DNA of 64,000 nucleotides from Shewanella intestini (GTDB taxonomy: Bacteria; Pseudomonadota; Gammaproteobacteria; Enterobacterales; Shewanellaceae). Under the pieces are notes generated by a model. It worked only from the letters and a program-made list of their open reading frames with translations, ran no database searches and was not told where the DNA came from. Shown here in pieces: positions 30,766-39,428 of the stretch. The number at the start of each line of letters is the position of its first letter. Position 1 is the stretch's first letter. The DNA is taken from positions 1 through 64,000 of the forward strand of contig NZ_JAAIKR010000015.1 of the NCBI RefSeq assembly GCF_018221465.1, written 5' to 3'. The position numbers and the translations under genes were made by a program.

Positions 30766-32526
30766 TTATCTCTCACCGTGATGTTCGTTAACGATATCAT
30801 CAGCCAACGGTGTCTCTGATTCACTGACGTCTTCTACCAGTTTAGCGACCTCTTCAATGGTTGTGATTCCACGTTGTAAGTACGATAAAGCAGAGTCGGC
30901 CAATGGAATAAAGTTAGGGCTTTGAGCCGCTGCACGGGCGAAGTCTTGTGGATTACCAGTACGCATGGCGTCAATCATGTTTTCGTCAAGTTCGAGTATT
31001 TCAAAAATACCAATTCGACCACGATAACCCGAACCATTACAACTTTGACAACCCGTACCCACTTTGAATTTTGCTTGGGTAAAGTCAAACTTAGACATAC
31101 TTTGCAACCAGCTGCGCTCACCCGCTGTTGGTTGGTAATCAATGGCGCAGTTATGACAAACACGCCTAACTAAACGCTGCGCAATAATCACTCGCAACGC
31201 ACTGGCTACCAAATAACTTGCCGCCCCCATGTCGAGTAAACGTAGCGCACTAGTGACAGCATCATTGGTATGTAAGGTTGATAAAACAAAGTGACCTGTT
31301 AATGCACCACGCAAACCAATTTCAACAGTTTCTTGGTCACGCATCTCCCCCACCATAATGATATCGGGATCTTGGCGAAGCGTAGTACGCAGTACGTTAG
31401 AAAAATCTAGCCCAATTTTATGGCTTACTTGTACTTGGTTTATTCGTGGAAGTTGATATTCAACAGGGTCTTCAACGGTAATGATCTTCCTATCAGCCGT
31501 GTTGAGTTCACTTAAAATACCATAAAGAGTGGTGGTTTTACCGCTACCGGTTGGCCCGGTCACCAATAACATCCCATGTGGGCGACGAATTTGTTTACGA
31601 ATACGTTCAACAATATGAGGCGGCATGCCGGTTTCGTCTAAAGTACGAAGCCCAGCAGTTTGATCTAATAAACGCATCACCACAGATTCACCATGGTAAA
31701 TGGGCATAGTTGACATACGCACATCAATCTTGTGTCCATTGATTTCAATATGAAAACGTCCATCTTGTGGTAAGCGTTTCTCTGATATATCTAATCCCGC
31801 CATCAGCTTCAATCGCAGTACCAATGCTGCTGCAATGTTCACTTCATTTAAAATGTTTTCATGTAATTGACCATCAATCCGTTGACGGATGCGCAGTACA
31901 TTTTCACCGGGTTCAATATGAATATCCGAAGCGCGCATTTGCACCGCATCCTCAAAGATGGATTGCAGCAGTTTTACAACCGTTGTTTCATTATCACTGT
32001 CGCCTTGAGTCAGGTTTGCTAAGTCGAACATATCATCGGCGGCATATTCTTCTTCAAGCTTGCCTGCAATTTCAGCAATTTGTTCAGTGCGGCGATAAAG
32101 GTTATCAAATGCATCGAGTAATTGTTGCTCAGGACACACTGCTAACTTCAGTGTTTTAGGAGCAAAAAAGACTTCTAAGTTATCGATAGCTTGTAAGTCA
32201 GCAGGATCACTCATTGCCACAAGCACGTGATCATCATGGTTTTCAACCACTAAGGCACGATAACGACGCGCTTGCACTTCTGGCAATACATTAACGACCT
32301 CCGGCGCAATAGGACGACGGCTAATATCAAGGTATGGCAAATTAAGCTGTTGCGATAAAAATTGCAGTAATTGGTCTTCTGAAATACTTTGTAAGTCAAT
32401 GAGAGTTCGACCCAATTTACGGCCGGTATGACGCTGCTCCGAAAGGGCTTGTTTTAATTGCTCGTCGGTAATGATTTGCTCTTGAACTAGCAAATCACCT
32501 AAGCGCATTTTTAGCTTCAGTTTCAT
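30766..32526 (-). CDS. mshE: MSHA pilus extension ATPase MshE
   Basis: 586-residue PilB/GspE-type hexameric ATPase. The N-terminal MshEN domain contains two tandem RLGxxL...LxxxLxxQ-type motifs (residues 8-31 and 37-60), which in Vibrio MshE bind cyclic di-GMP. The ATPase domain has Walker A GPTGSGKTTT at 324-333, an Asp box, Walker B GEMRDQETVEIGLRGALTG and a zinc tetracysteine CHNC...CQSC. It therefore powers extension of the pilus under c-di-GMP control. Its start overlaps the mshN stop by four bases. Confidence 0.96.
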   Translation of the reverse strand: MKLKLKMRLGDLLVQEQIITDEQLKQALSEQRHTGRKLGRTLIDLQSISEDQLLQFLSQQLNLPYLDISRRPIAPEVVNVLPEVQARRYRALVVENHDDHVLVAMSDPADLQAIDNLEVFFAPKTLKLAVCPEQQLLDAFDNLYRRTEQIAEIAGKLEEEYAADDMFDLANLTQGDSDNETTVVKLLQSIFEDAVQMRASDIHIEPGENVLRIRQRIDGQLHENILNEVNIAAALVLRLKLMAGLDISEKRLPQDGRFHIEINGHKIDVRMSTMPIYHGESVVMRLLDQTAGLRTLDETGMPPHIVERIRKQIRRPHGMLLVTGPTGSGKTTTLYGILSELNTADRKIITVEDPVEYQLPRINQVQVSHKIGLDFSNVLRTTLRQDPDIIMVGEMRDQETVEIGLRGALTGHFVLSTLHTNDAVTSALRLLDMGAASYLVASALRVIIAQRLVRRVCHNCAIDYQPTAGERSWLQSMSKFDFTQAKFKVGTGCQSCNGSGYRGRIGIFEILELDENMIDAMRTGNPQDFARAAAQSPNFIPLADSALSYLQRGITTIEEVAKLVEDVSESETPLADDIVNEHHGER

Positions 32527-33944
32527 CGGTTAGTCCCTAACTGTTCTAATCTATTTTCGATAAACTGCATGGCAGCATTTGATAAGCCGTTATTATCTAA
32601 CGCAGAGCGATAAGCTTGCGCGGCTTGTGAATATTGTGTTTGAGTGTCCAGAGCATAAGCTAACCCCATCCACCAGCGCCCCTGAGTTGGCTCTAAACGA
32701 ACCAGCTCTCGGTATGCTTGCTCAGCAAGTTTAGGCCGTTGTGATTGTTGTGCTATTTCGGTTTGCTCAATCCATTTATCTCGTGCCCAGTGGCTGGCAT
32801 TATCAATATTATCTAATTTGGCTAAGGCTTTATCATAATCACCAATATTGATGAGGTAATTAGACATTAATAAATAAAATTCAGATTGTTGAGGAAACAT
32901 CGTCACCCCACTCTCAAGTACCCTTACTGCTGTTAAAGGATTTTGCTGAAGATAATAAGCCGCAGCTAACCGTTTACGGGCTTTATGAAAATCAGGTTGT
33001 AACATAATGGCCTCTAAATAATGGCCTGCTGCTTGGGCAATATTACGATTATTTTCAGCACTGACTCCTTGTTTAAATTCACGCTGTGCAAGCTGTGACT
33101 TACTCAACGTCACTTCAGTTACTTGCATATTCGCAGTTTGCGTCACTGTTTTTGCTTGCTTAGCTGTCGCGGGCTTAACGACAACCTCATTGACCCGCTG
33201 ATTATTTGATGTCGTGTGTATATTAGCTGTTGTATTAGAGATGCTAGGCGTTATTAATTTAATGGCGTCAGTCTGCGTTAACTGCGTACTTGCTGTGTCA
33301 GAATGTGCTGGTGACTGCATTTTTTGTGCTTGGTTAGCGGTTAATGCATTTGCCGTCTTAACGGTGCTGATCTGCGCAGCCTTTTTAGGTACACCGTTGT
33401 CATCAACCGAAGTCTCAACCACTTGTTTACTCGAAGGCGTAACCGCTTTCGCGATAAGCACAGACTTTACATTTTGCTTATCTGTTTGCGATGTATCAGT
33501 TAAGTCTGTTTCAACTTGCTTTGAATCAACTACCTGCTTTACCGCAGAGGTGATATCGACAAGCTTAGTCTCAGAGGCTTGTAACAGCGCTTTGGTTGCC
33601 GTTTTATCTTCATTAACTGATGTTGCTGTAGTGTGGTGAGTTTCGGTGATTAACTGAGGATTAGGGGAATGATTGCCTTGACTCTCAGAGCTTGCCTGTT
33701 GCAGTAATTCCATGCCAAACCATGCCATCACAATCAATAATCCAACGACAAAAATAAATGATTTATAAGGTTTAGGCTTAGCCATGACTTGCCGATACTG
33801 TAATTGTGGTTTTACAAACTCAGTATGTTCATTATTTGCTGAATGAGTGTCTATGACATCGGTGCTTATGGCATCGGATGGGCGATTTGAGTCGCTATGC
33901 TGCCTTTTGTCTAAGTCTCGCAGCATTTTATTAATCACGCTCAT
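32523..33944 (-). CDS. mshN: MSHA biogenesis TPR protein MshN
   Basis: 473 residues: cytoplasmic N-terminus (MSVINKMLRDLDKRQ, the family start), one membrane segment at about 63-81, a long Thr/Ser/Gln/Lys-rich linker (about 85-280) and a C-terminal TPR array (about 285-470). Likely a periplasmic scaffold for the secretin and pseudopilus parts. Overlaps mshM and mshE by four bases each. Confidence 0.9.
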   Translation of the reverse strand: MSVINKMLRDLDKRQHSDSNRPSDAISTDVIDTHSANNEHTEFVKPQLQYRQVMAKPKPYKSFIFVVGLLIVMAWFGMELLQQASSESQGNHSPNPQLITETHHTTATSVNEDKTATKALLQASETKLVDITSAVKQVVDSKQVETDLTDTSQTDKQNVKSVLIAKAVTPSSKQVVETSVDDNGVPKKAAQISTVKTANALTANQAQKMQSPAHSDTASTQLTQTDAIKLITPSISNTTANIHTTSNNQRVNEVVVKPATAKQAKTVTQTANMQVTEVTLSKSQLAQREFKQGVSAENNRNIAQAAGHYLEAIMLQPDFHKARKRLAAAYYLQQNPLTAVRVLESGVTMFPQQSEFYLLMSNYLINIGDYDKALAKLDNIDNASHWARDKWIEQTEIAQQSQRPKLAEQAYRELVRLEPTQGRWWMGLAYALDTQTQYSQAAQAYRSALDNNGLSNAAMQFIENRLEQLGTNR

Positions 33945-34882
33945 ATTAAGGCTCTCATACGTGTGAGTAAATCAGTGGTTGCATCTAATTGGATCAGGCT
34001 TAATACAAGTAAACCGGCTAACAATGCCCATAATAATGCCCGTTTAGGTTGAGTTATACTGGTACGACTAAGCTGGACATCTTCAGTATCTAATGCTGCA
34101 TCTTGGCAGTGCTTTAGTTTTACCTTCTCACTGCCATCACCAAAACTTAATAACAAACTTTTATGCGCAATAATATTCACTAACCTTGGAATTCCTCGAG
34201 CGGCATGAGCAATAAATTTTGCATCAGAAGCACTAAACAGGTTATCACCTTGATAACCGGCAACACACAAACGGTGTTGCATATAAGCGTGCACTTCATC
34301 CCAGCTCAGTGGGCGTAAATGATAACTAAACGTAATACGTTGACGCAGTTGGCGAAACTTAATCTGGCTTAGGCGTACATCTAATTCTGGCTGACCAAAT
34401 AGCACCACTTGCAACAACTTACGGTTTTCGGTTTCAAGGTTAGTAAACAATCGCAGGGCTTCAATGCTGTCATCAGGCAGAGATTGGGCTTCATCTAGCA
34501 CTAAAATAACGTTAAAACCTTGCTCGTTTAACTCAAGTAATTTGGCTTGGATAAGCCCTGCAAGATATTGTTGGTTAACGTCATTAGGCGTATCAATGCC
34601 CAGTTCGTTGGCGACGGCCCAGCGCAGTTCTACCGGGGTTAAATAAGGATTCGGTATATATGCACAGTGGTACTGTTTAGGTAACTCATTAAGCAGCTTA
34701 CGACAAACCAGCGTTTTACCGGTGCCAACTTCACCGGTGACTTTAATAAATCCCTCACCGGTAGACAATGCCGTTTGCAACACTTGTAGCGCCTCAACAT
34801 GGGGTGCCAAACCGAAAAAGAATCCGGTATTTGGCGTCAGCGTAAATGGGAGCTGAGCAAGGCCAAAATGTTGCAAATACAT
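33941..34882 (-). CDS. mshM: MSHA biogenesis AAA ATPase MshM
   Basis: 313 residues from the ATG at 34882 (MYLQHFGLAQLPFTLTPN), the ExeA/MshM family start, 19 bases after the mshL stop; a longer in-frame start at 34930 would overlap mshL and lacks support. Walker A GEVGTGKT near 48-55, Walker B VILVLDEAQ, and a C-terminal membrane segment (about 273-290). ExeA relatives bind peptidoglycan and help secretin assembly, which is a reasonable role here. Confidence 0.9.
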   Translation of the reverse strand: MYLQHFGLAQLPFTLTPNTGFFFGLAPHVEALQVLQTALSTGEGFIKVTGEVGTGKTLVCRKLLNELPKQYHCAYIPNPYLTPVELRWAVANELGIDTPNDVNQQYLAGLIQAKLLELNEQGFNVILVLDEAQSLPDDSIEALRLFTNLETENRKLLQVVLFGQPELDVRLSQIKFRQLRQRITFSYHLRPLSWDEVHAYMQHRLCVAGYQGDNLFSASDAKFIAHAARGIPRLVNIIAHKSLLLSFGDGSEKVKLKHCQDAALDTEDVQLSRTSITQPKRALLWALLAGLLVLSLIQLDATTDLLTRMRALI

Positions 34883-34901
34883 AAATTTTTTCTCTGCAAA
34901 C

Positions 34902-36581
34902 TTATTTGTCTGACGGATACCAACGCTCAATTAAGTCACGAGAACGTTGCAGTTCATTTGCCCACGTATCTCCACCAACAACCGTTGGTTTAAGCATAAT
35001 GATTAATTCGGTTTTCTTGGTTGCATTACTACGATTGGTAAAGAGTTCACCTAAAAGTGGAATATCACCCAGCAGTGGTACTTTAGATACAATTTTAGTG
35101 GTATCGCTTTTCATTAATCCGCCGATAACAACCACGTCTCCTGATGCGGCTTTAATCACGGTATCTGACTCACGGATTTCACTTTGCGCTAATGGCAGTT
35201 CCAATGTTGAGTCACTCACTTTTATAGACTTGGTTTGCTCTTTCACATCAATCACTGATGGATGTACATGTAAGAGCACATTACCTTCAGCGTCAATTTG
35301 CGGGGTAACATCTAAAGCAATACCCGAGAAGAAAGGTGTAAGTTCAACCTGCGGAGTCGTCACAGGTGTGGTGCCGGCAACGGTCGTTGAGGATACATCA
35401 GTGACAAAGTATTCATCATTACCGACTTTAATCACCGCTTTTTGGTTATTCGATGCCGTCACTCGTGGGCTAGACAGCACGTCAACATCACCTTGAGTAT
35501 CTAACAAGTTGATCATGGTGCTAAAGTCGTTGCCTTTAAAGTTTATTGACGTAACCCCACCAATTGCGCTGGTAATTTGGTCAGTTAACCCAGAACCTGG
35601 TGAAGTACCAAATGAGACATCGGTATTGCCTACATGGCCGACAACATTATCCCATTGAATCCCTTGCTGGTAACCATCAGACAACGTCACTTCTAAAATT
35701 TTAGCCTCTAAAATAACCTGGCGTTGTAAATGCGACTCAGCCTTTTGAATAAAGCCACGTACTTCTCTGAGCTCGTTAGGAAAAGCCCGAACGGTCACTA
35801 AGCCAGCTTGTGGCGTCACGACAACTTTGCGGCCGTCATCATTACCACCAATAATGGCGGTTAGCGTGTCAGTTAGTTCACCCCAAAAGTCAGTTTCGGT
35901 GGTTGAACGAATAAAGGTACCATTAGTGTTATCGCCACCATTACTGTTATTGCTGCCTGAGTCGCTATTGTTTCCAAAGCCACTTGAGCTGTTACTGTTA
36001 TTGCTGCTGTTATTGCTGTTACTGTTATTAGCGTTATTATCTGAAATTCGCCCTGAGCTCACAGACGTTAATGACAAACCTTCGCGCTTCATTGATAAGT
36101 AGTTCAGCGGGAATGTTTCTGTACGCATACCAGCAGGGTAAACACGTAAAATGCGCCCTTCTCGGCTCACTTCATAACCGTAAATATCTTCAACAACTTT
36201 TATGGCTTCAGACAATGTTACCCCTTTCAGTGATAACGAAATTTTTCCTTGTACATTCGGATGTACCGCCACACTTAATGGCGTGCCTTTAACTAAGCTT
36301 GGAAAGAATACTCTAGCGTCAACATTATTCGCTGATACATCAAATCGACGCTCAGCGGGGGCTGAACTGACACTTCCAATATTTTGACTGTTATTAAGCT
36401 CACGTTGAACATCAGCAGGCATCATCGCCGGTGGCGGAGTGGGTTTTGCCGCTGCGTTTTTGGCTAACACCACTGATTCATTAACAGCTTCTTTAGCCGC
36501 TGTCGGTTGCGGCCGGTCAACAGACTGACAAGCCACAAGAAACAGAGATAGCACAGGGGTGATAATTTTAATTGCTTTCAT
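34902..36581 (-). CDS. mshL: MSHA outer-membrane secretin MshL
   Basis: 559 residues, lipoprotein signal with lipobox LVAC (Cys18). An N-terminal secretin/TonB short domain (about 78-150) is followed by an Asn/Ser/Gly-rich low-complexity stretch (181-221), an N1-type domain, and the secretin beta domain with VPLLGDIPLLGELFTNR and KTELIIMLKPTVV. It forms the pilus exit channel. Mid-operon, 12 bases downstream of mshK. Confidence 0.95.
   Translation of the reverse strand: MKAIKIITPVLSLFLVACQSVDRPQPTAAKEAVNESVVLAKNAAAKPTPPPAMMPADVQRELNNSQNIGSVSSAPAERRFDVSANNVDARVFFPSLVKGTPLSVAVHPNVQGKISLSLKGVTLSEAIKVVEDIYGYEVSREGRILRVYPAGMRTETFPLNYLSMKREGLSLTSVSSGRISDNNANNSNSNNSSNNSNSSSGFGNNSDSGSNNSNGGDNTNGTFIRSTTETDFWGELTDTLTAIIGGNDDGRKVVVTPQAGLVTVRAFPNELREVRGFIQKAESHLQRQVILEAKILEVTLSDGYQQGIQWDNVVGHVGNTDVSFGTSPGSGLTDQITSAIGGVTSINFKGNDFSTMINLLDTQGDVDVLSSPRVTASNNQKAVIKVGNDEYFVTDVSSTTVAGTTPVTTPQVELTPFFSGIALDVTPQIDAEGNVLLHVHPSVIDVKEQTKSIKVSDSTLELPLAQSEIRESDTVIKAASGDVVVIGGLMKSDTTKIVSKVPLLGDIPLLGELFTNRSNATKKTELIIMLKPTVVGGDTWANELQRSRDLIERWYPSDK
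35919..36041. repeat. Asn/Ser-codon low-complexity tract in mshL
   Basis: About 41 codons dominated by AAT/AAC and AGT/AGC (AAC-AGT-like units), encoding an Asn/Ser/Gly-rich linker between the N-terminal domain and the secretin core. On the opposite strand it reads as a spurious leucine-rich frame. Length polymorphism by slippage would stay in frame for triplet changes. Confidence 0.85.
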
Positions 36582-36593
36582 TTATTGCGCTTC

Positions 36594-36914
36594 CTATCTC
36601 TTTTTTATCGACATAAACAGCTGTAATTTACTGCCATCTGTGAAGTTAACGTAATCTTGACCGATATATGAAATTTTTCGTCCTTGAATAATGTCTCCAA
36701 TAGACAAAATAGTATCGTTAATTACCGCATAAGGGGTTGAACCATTAACAATGCTGTTAAGAACTAATGATTGTTGTTGAGTACCCACTTCAGTGACCAC
36801 TTGGTCACGGCCAGGTAATGTGGGGTCTCTTAATGTTTGGCTATTAGCCGATAACACACTTAACGAACTAAGCGCTATTATCAACGTTAAGCATTTAGTC
36901 TTAATTCGCAACAC
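36594..36914 (-). CDS. mshK: MSHA biogenesis protein MshK (PilP-like)
   Basis: 106 residues with a signal peptide (cleavage after about SANSQ) and a small periplasmic domain starting RDPTLPGRDQVV, with VLNSIVNGSTPYAVIND resembling PilP/GspC HR domains. It probably links the inner-membrane complex to the secretin. Its first 14 bases overlap the end of mshJ. Confidence 0.85.
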   Translation of the reverse strand: MLRIKTKCLTLIIALSSLSVLSANSQTLRDPTLPGRDQVVTEVGTQQQSLVLNSIVNGSTPYAVINDTILSIGDIIQGRKISYIGQDYVNFTDGSKLQLFMSIKKR

Positions 36915-37569
36915 CGATAAAATCCTTATTGATACTCAAGGTATACATTTCTAATTCCATTGTCCCTTTTGGATAACTGTCCACTTTATAGTCTAAATGT
37001 TCCCAAAATAGTTTATCTGGCATGTCTTCTATCGCTTTGACAAATTTCAATATTGAAAAATAGTCTCCCGTTAACGACAATTTAATCCCATGACTGTATA
37101 GATTCAGTTTGTGGTCAGCTTTGTCATCGCTATTTTCTTTAATATCAAGCAAAGGGGTTGGAGGAATAGAAGAAAATGAGTCCAATTGAACACCGTGCAT
37201 ATTGGCTAATAAGTTTGCCAACATTGTTGGCATGTATTGAGCAGGAACCATATCAATCATTTGCGATTTTAAATTGGCATCAATTTCCTGAGCTTGTTCA
37301 TTTATTAGGGTCAAGCGTTGACGATAATCTTCATTAGGGTCAATAGCTAAACGTTGGTTATATAATCCAATTTGCTGCTCAGAAAGCAGGTTTTGTTGTT
37401 CAATATTCGCTAAGTGAGTTTTGTGCTGTTTCAACTGCTGCCATTGAGCATCAATGAATGTATAAGCCAACATAACCACCAATGCTGCGACCACTAAAAA
37501 AATCAGCCCGCGTTCGCGTTCAGTTAGCACATTAAATTTGGTTTCAAGATACTGCCACGGTTGCTTCAC
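36901..37569 (-). CDS. mshJ: MSHA biogenesis protein MshJ (PilO-like)
   Basis: 222 residues: short cytoplasmic start, one membrane segment at about 23-42, a coiled coil (about 45-100) and a ferredoxin-like C-terminal domain, the PilO architecture. Forms the inner-membrane alignment complex with the PilM/PilN-like products upstream. Overlaps the neighbouring gene by four bases. Confidence 0.88.
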   Translation of the reverse strand: MKQPWQYLETKFNVLTERERGLIFLVVAALVVMLAYTFIDAQWQQLKQHKTHLANIEQQNLLSEQQIGLYNQRLAIDPNEDYRQRLTLINEQAQEIDANLKSQMIDMVPAQYMPTMLANLLANMHGVQLDSFSSIPPTPLLDIKENSDDKADHKLNLYSHGIKLSLTGDYFSILKFVKAIEDMPDKLFWEHLDYKVDSYPKGTMELEMYTLSINKDFIGVAN

Positions 37570-38168
37570 TGCACGTCCTCCTTAACTGGCTGACTGGTAA
37601 GCTTAAATGCAAGGGGGCGATCTTCACCGCGACTCATTGTCATTGCCGCAAAGGTGTAGCCTTTAAGGGTGTCTGTTGCTTTAAGTTTTTCGACCCATAA
37701 TGGAATACTTTGCGCCGTAGCACCGTAACCTTCAAACTCGTACTTACCTTTATTAATTTGAATCCGGCTTAACCACACAGAGGCATCAGAGACTTTGGCT
37801 AAATCAACCAATAACGGTGAATACCCCATACTCACTGCGGTTCTACGTGCGGCCAGTTCGCCTTTTAGCTTTTGCTTTAATGTTAATCGTTGCTGCTCTA
37901 AATTAACTTGCTCAACTAATTTATTATCCGGTTTTCTTACCGCAATTTGTGCTTCCAATTGCTGTTTTTTCTGGTTAAAAATATCTTGTTCGGTCTTTGC
38001 AATTTCCAGCTTATTTTCAACACGGGAGGTTTGCCACATAAGCAGCGTCCCACACACAACAGCAATAATCGATACAACAACGGCGCCAGCAACCAGTCTT
38101 TTGAACGATAGTTTCAATTTTGGTGGCAATAATGAGCTGGAATATAAATTAACGGATTGTTTAATCAT
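37566..38168 (-). CDS. MSHA PilN-like assembly protein (MshI2)
   Basis: 200 residues with the PilN start SVNLYSSSLLP, a membrane segment at about 26-48, a coiled coil and a C-terminal small domain. In Vibrio the mshI region encodes PilM- and PilN-like functions; here they are two genes, this being the PilN half. Four-base overlaps on both sides. Confidence 0.85.
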   Translation of the reverse strand: MIKQSVNLYSSSLLPPKLKLSFKRLVAGAVVVSIIAVVCGTLLMWQTSRVENKLEIAKTEQDIFNQKKQQLEAQIAVRKPDNKLVEQVNLEQQRLTLKQKLKGELAARRTAVSMGYSPLLVDLAKVSDASVWLSRIQINKGKYEFEGYGATAQSIPLWVEKLKATDTLKGYTFAAMTMSRGEDRPLAFKLTSQPVKEDVQ

Positions 38169-39046
38169 ATTGCACCCCGCATTAATTCTTGATGGGCTGA
38201 ATGGGCAACAAAACTAGCAACGCCATCATGCGCAATAGCTTGAACAGGTTGATTAAAATTAGCCGCAACTAACTCAGTTAGCTTTTCAATCTCACCTTCG
38301 ACCAGCAGCTTAATAGATGCCACTGGCGGTTGCCTCAATTGGCTTTCAAAGTAATCCATTGAGCGCTGAATTTCTAAGCTCAGGTTGTCGGCAATACCGT
38401 CATTGAGGTCTTCAACTTTTACAGTATCAAGTTGGTTAAAGCCGCGTACACGCCGCTGCATTAATAATTCACCGGCTTTTACCACAGTAAAGAGTAATTC
38501 TTGCCCAGGAAGATGCATGACGACCATATGGGCGAGTGTTTCATTTGCCAATAAATGAGTCACGGTCATTTCTTCAATGCTTATGCCAGCAATCAATAAG
38601 CCTAAGTCATCACAGATAACGGCAATATCAACCAAAAATTGGCGGTTAGCCACAACCACACTGACTTTGTCATTATTGCTAACACTGGTTTCAAAGTAAT
38701 CAAGATGAATATTAGTAACAGGCTCGGTAACCATGTCTTTTACTTGCCAAATTAAGGCTTGATTAATCTCAGCTTGATCGACATGAGGTTTGTCAGCTTG
38801 TAGTAATTGATATAGGTTCTCGGCCAACACAATTTGCAGTGTCACCAGGCCATATTGGGACTTAATAGATTCAAAAGCTTGTCGCCATTGGCCATCGACC
38901 ACCGCAATGGACACAATTTTTACGGCAGCATCTTCTGTTGTTCCATCGCACAGCCACAACATGTGCTCACTGAGATACACACCAACTTCACCTTCTAAGG
39001 CGGTTGATTGCCAAAAAGCTAACTTCTTAAAAAAGCCATTACCCAT
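38165..39046 (-). CDS. mshI: MSHA biogenesis protein MshI (PilM-like)
   Basis: 293 residues from the ATG at 39046, which has GGAAAG upstream; a GTG at 39073 is in frame but gives an uncharacteristic extension. Actin-like PilM fold, no membrane segment, cytoplasmic. It interacts with the N-terminus of the PilN-like partner. First gene of the mshI-to-mshF run. The start of the long coupled operon must lie upstream in 39047-39428. Confidence 0.85.
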   Translation of the reverse strand: MGNGFFKKLAFWQSTALEGEVGVYLSEHMLWLCDGTTEDAAVKIVSIAVVDGQWRQAFESIKSQYGLVTLQIVLAENLYQLLQADKPHVDQAEINQALIWQVKDMVTEPVTNIHLDYFETSVSNNDKVSVVVANRQFLVDIAVICDDLGLLIAGISIEEMTVTHLLANETLAHMVVMHLPGQELLFTVVKAGELLMQRRVRGFNQLDTVKVEDLNDGIADNLSLEIQRSMDYFESQLRQPPVASIKLLVEGEIEKLTELVAANFNQPVQAIAHDGVASFVAHSAHQELMRGAI

Positions 39047-39428
39047 TCTGCTTTCCGTAGTCTTATTGAACACAGTTTGGCTGCATTCTGGTTATATGAT
39101 GTTGATTATCTTATTCTTGTGCGAAATCATTTAACACATGAAGCTTTCACTCATTGCCATATAACACGTGGTTTCGTGAGTTGAACTGTGCATAGACCAT
39201 TTTATATTTGCTGCATTAACTCGAAAATTTAACGATGTTCGCTATTAACTAAGATTACAACAGCAAATTTTTTTAGAAAGCACCTTTTGTTAATTCTAAA
39301 CGCTAATTTGCTAATTTTATAGAAATTTACTTTAAAAATGTGCCTTTAGTTAAGATAGATTGTGAATCAGGCTTATACAAGTAAAAATCAAAGATAAAAC
39401 CTTGAATACCACGATTAGGAGAATAATG
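39047..39428. other. 382-bp intergenic region upstream of the msh operon
   Basis: AT-rich, no gene. It should contain the promoter of the mshI operon on the minus strand. I see no consensus pair, and no clear terminator for csrD, so read-through from csrD into the msh genes is possible. Confidence 0.6.

Noticed and set aside
34883-34930. Longer start for mshM
   Set aside because: It would overlap mshL by 29 bases and adds 16 residues that do not resemble the family start MYLQHFGL.
35827-36102. Leucine-rich plus-strand frame
   Set aside because: It is the antisense of the Asn/Ser tract of mshL; the leucine run is a codon artefact and no ribosome-binding site precedes it.
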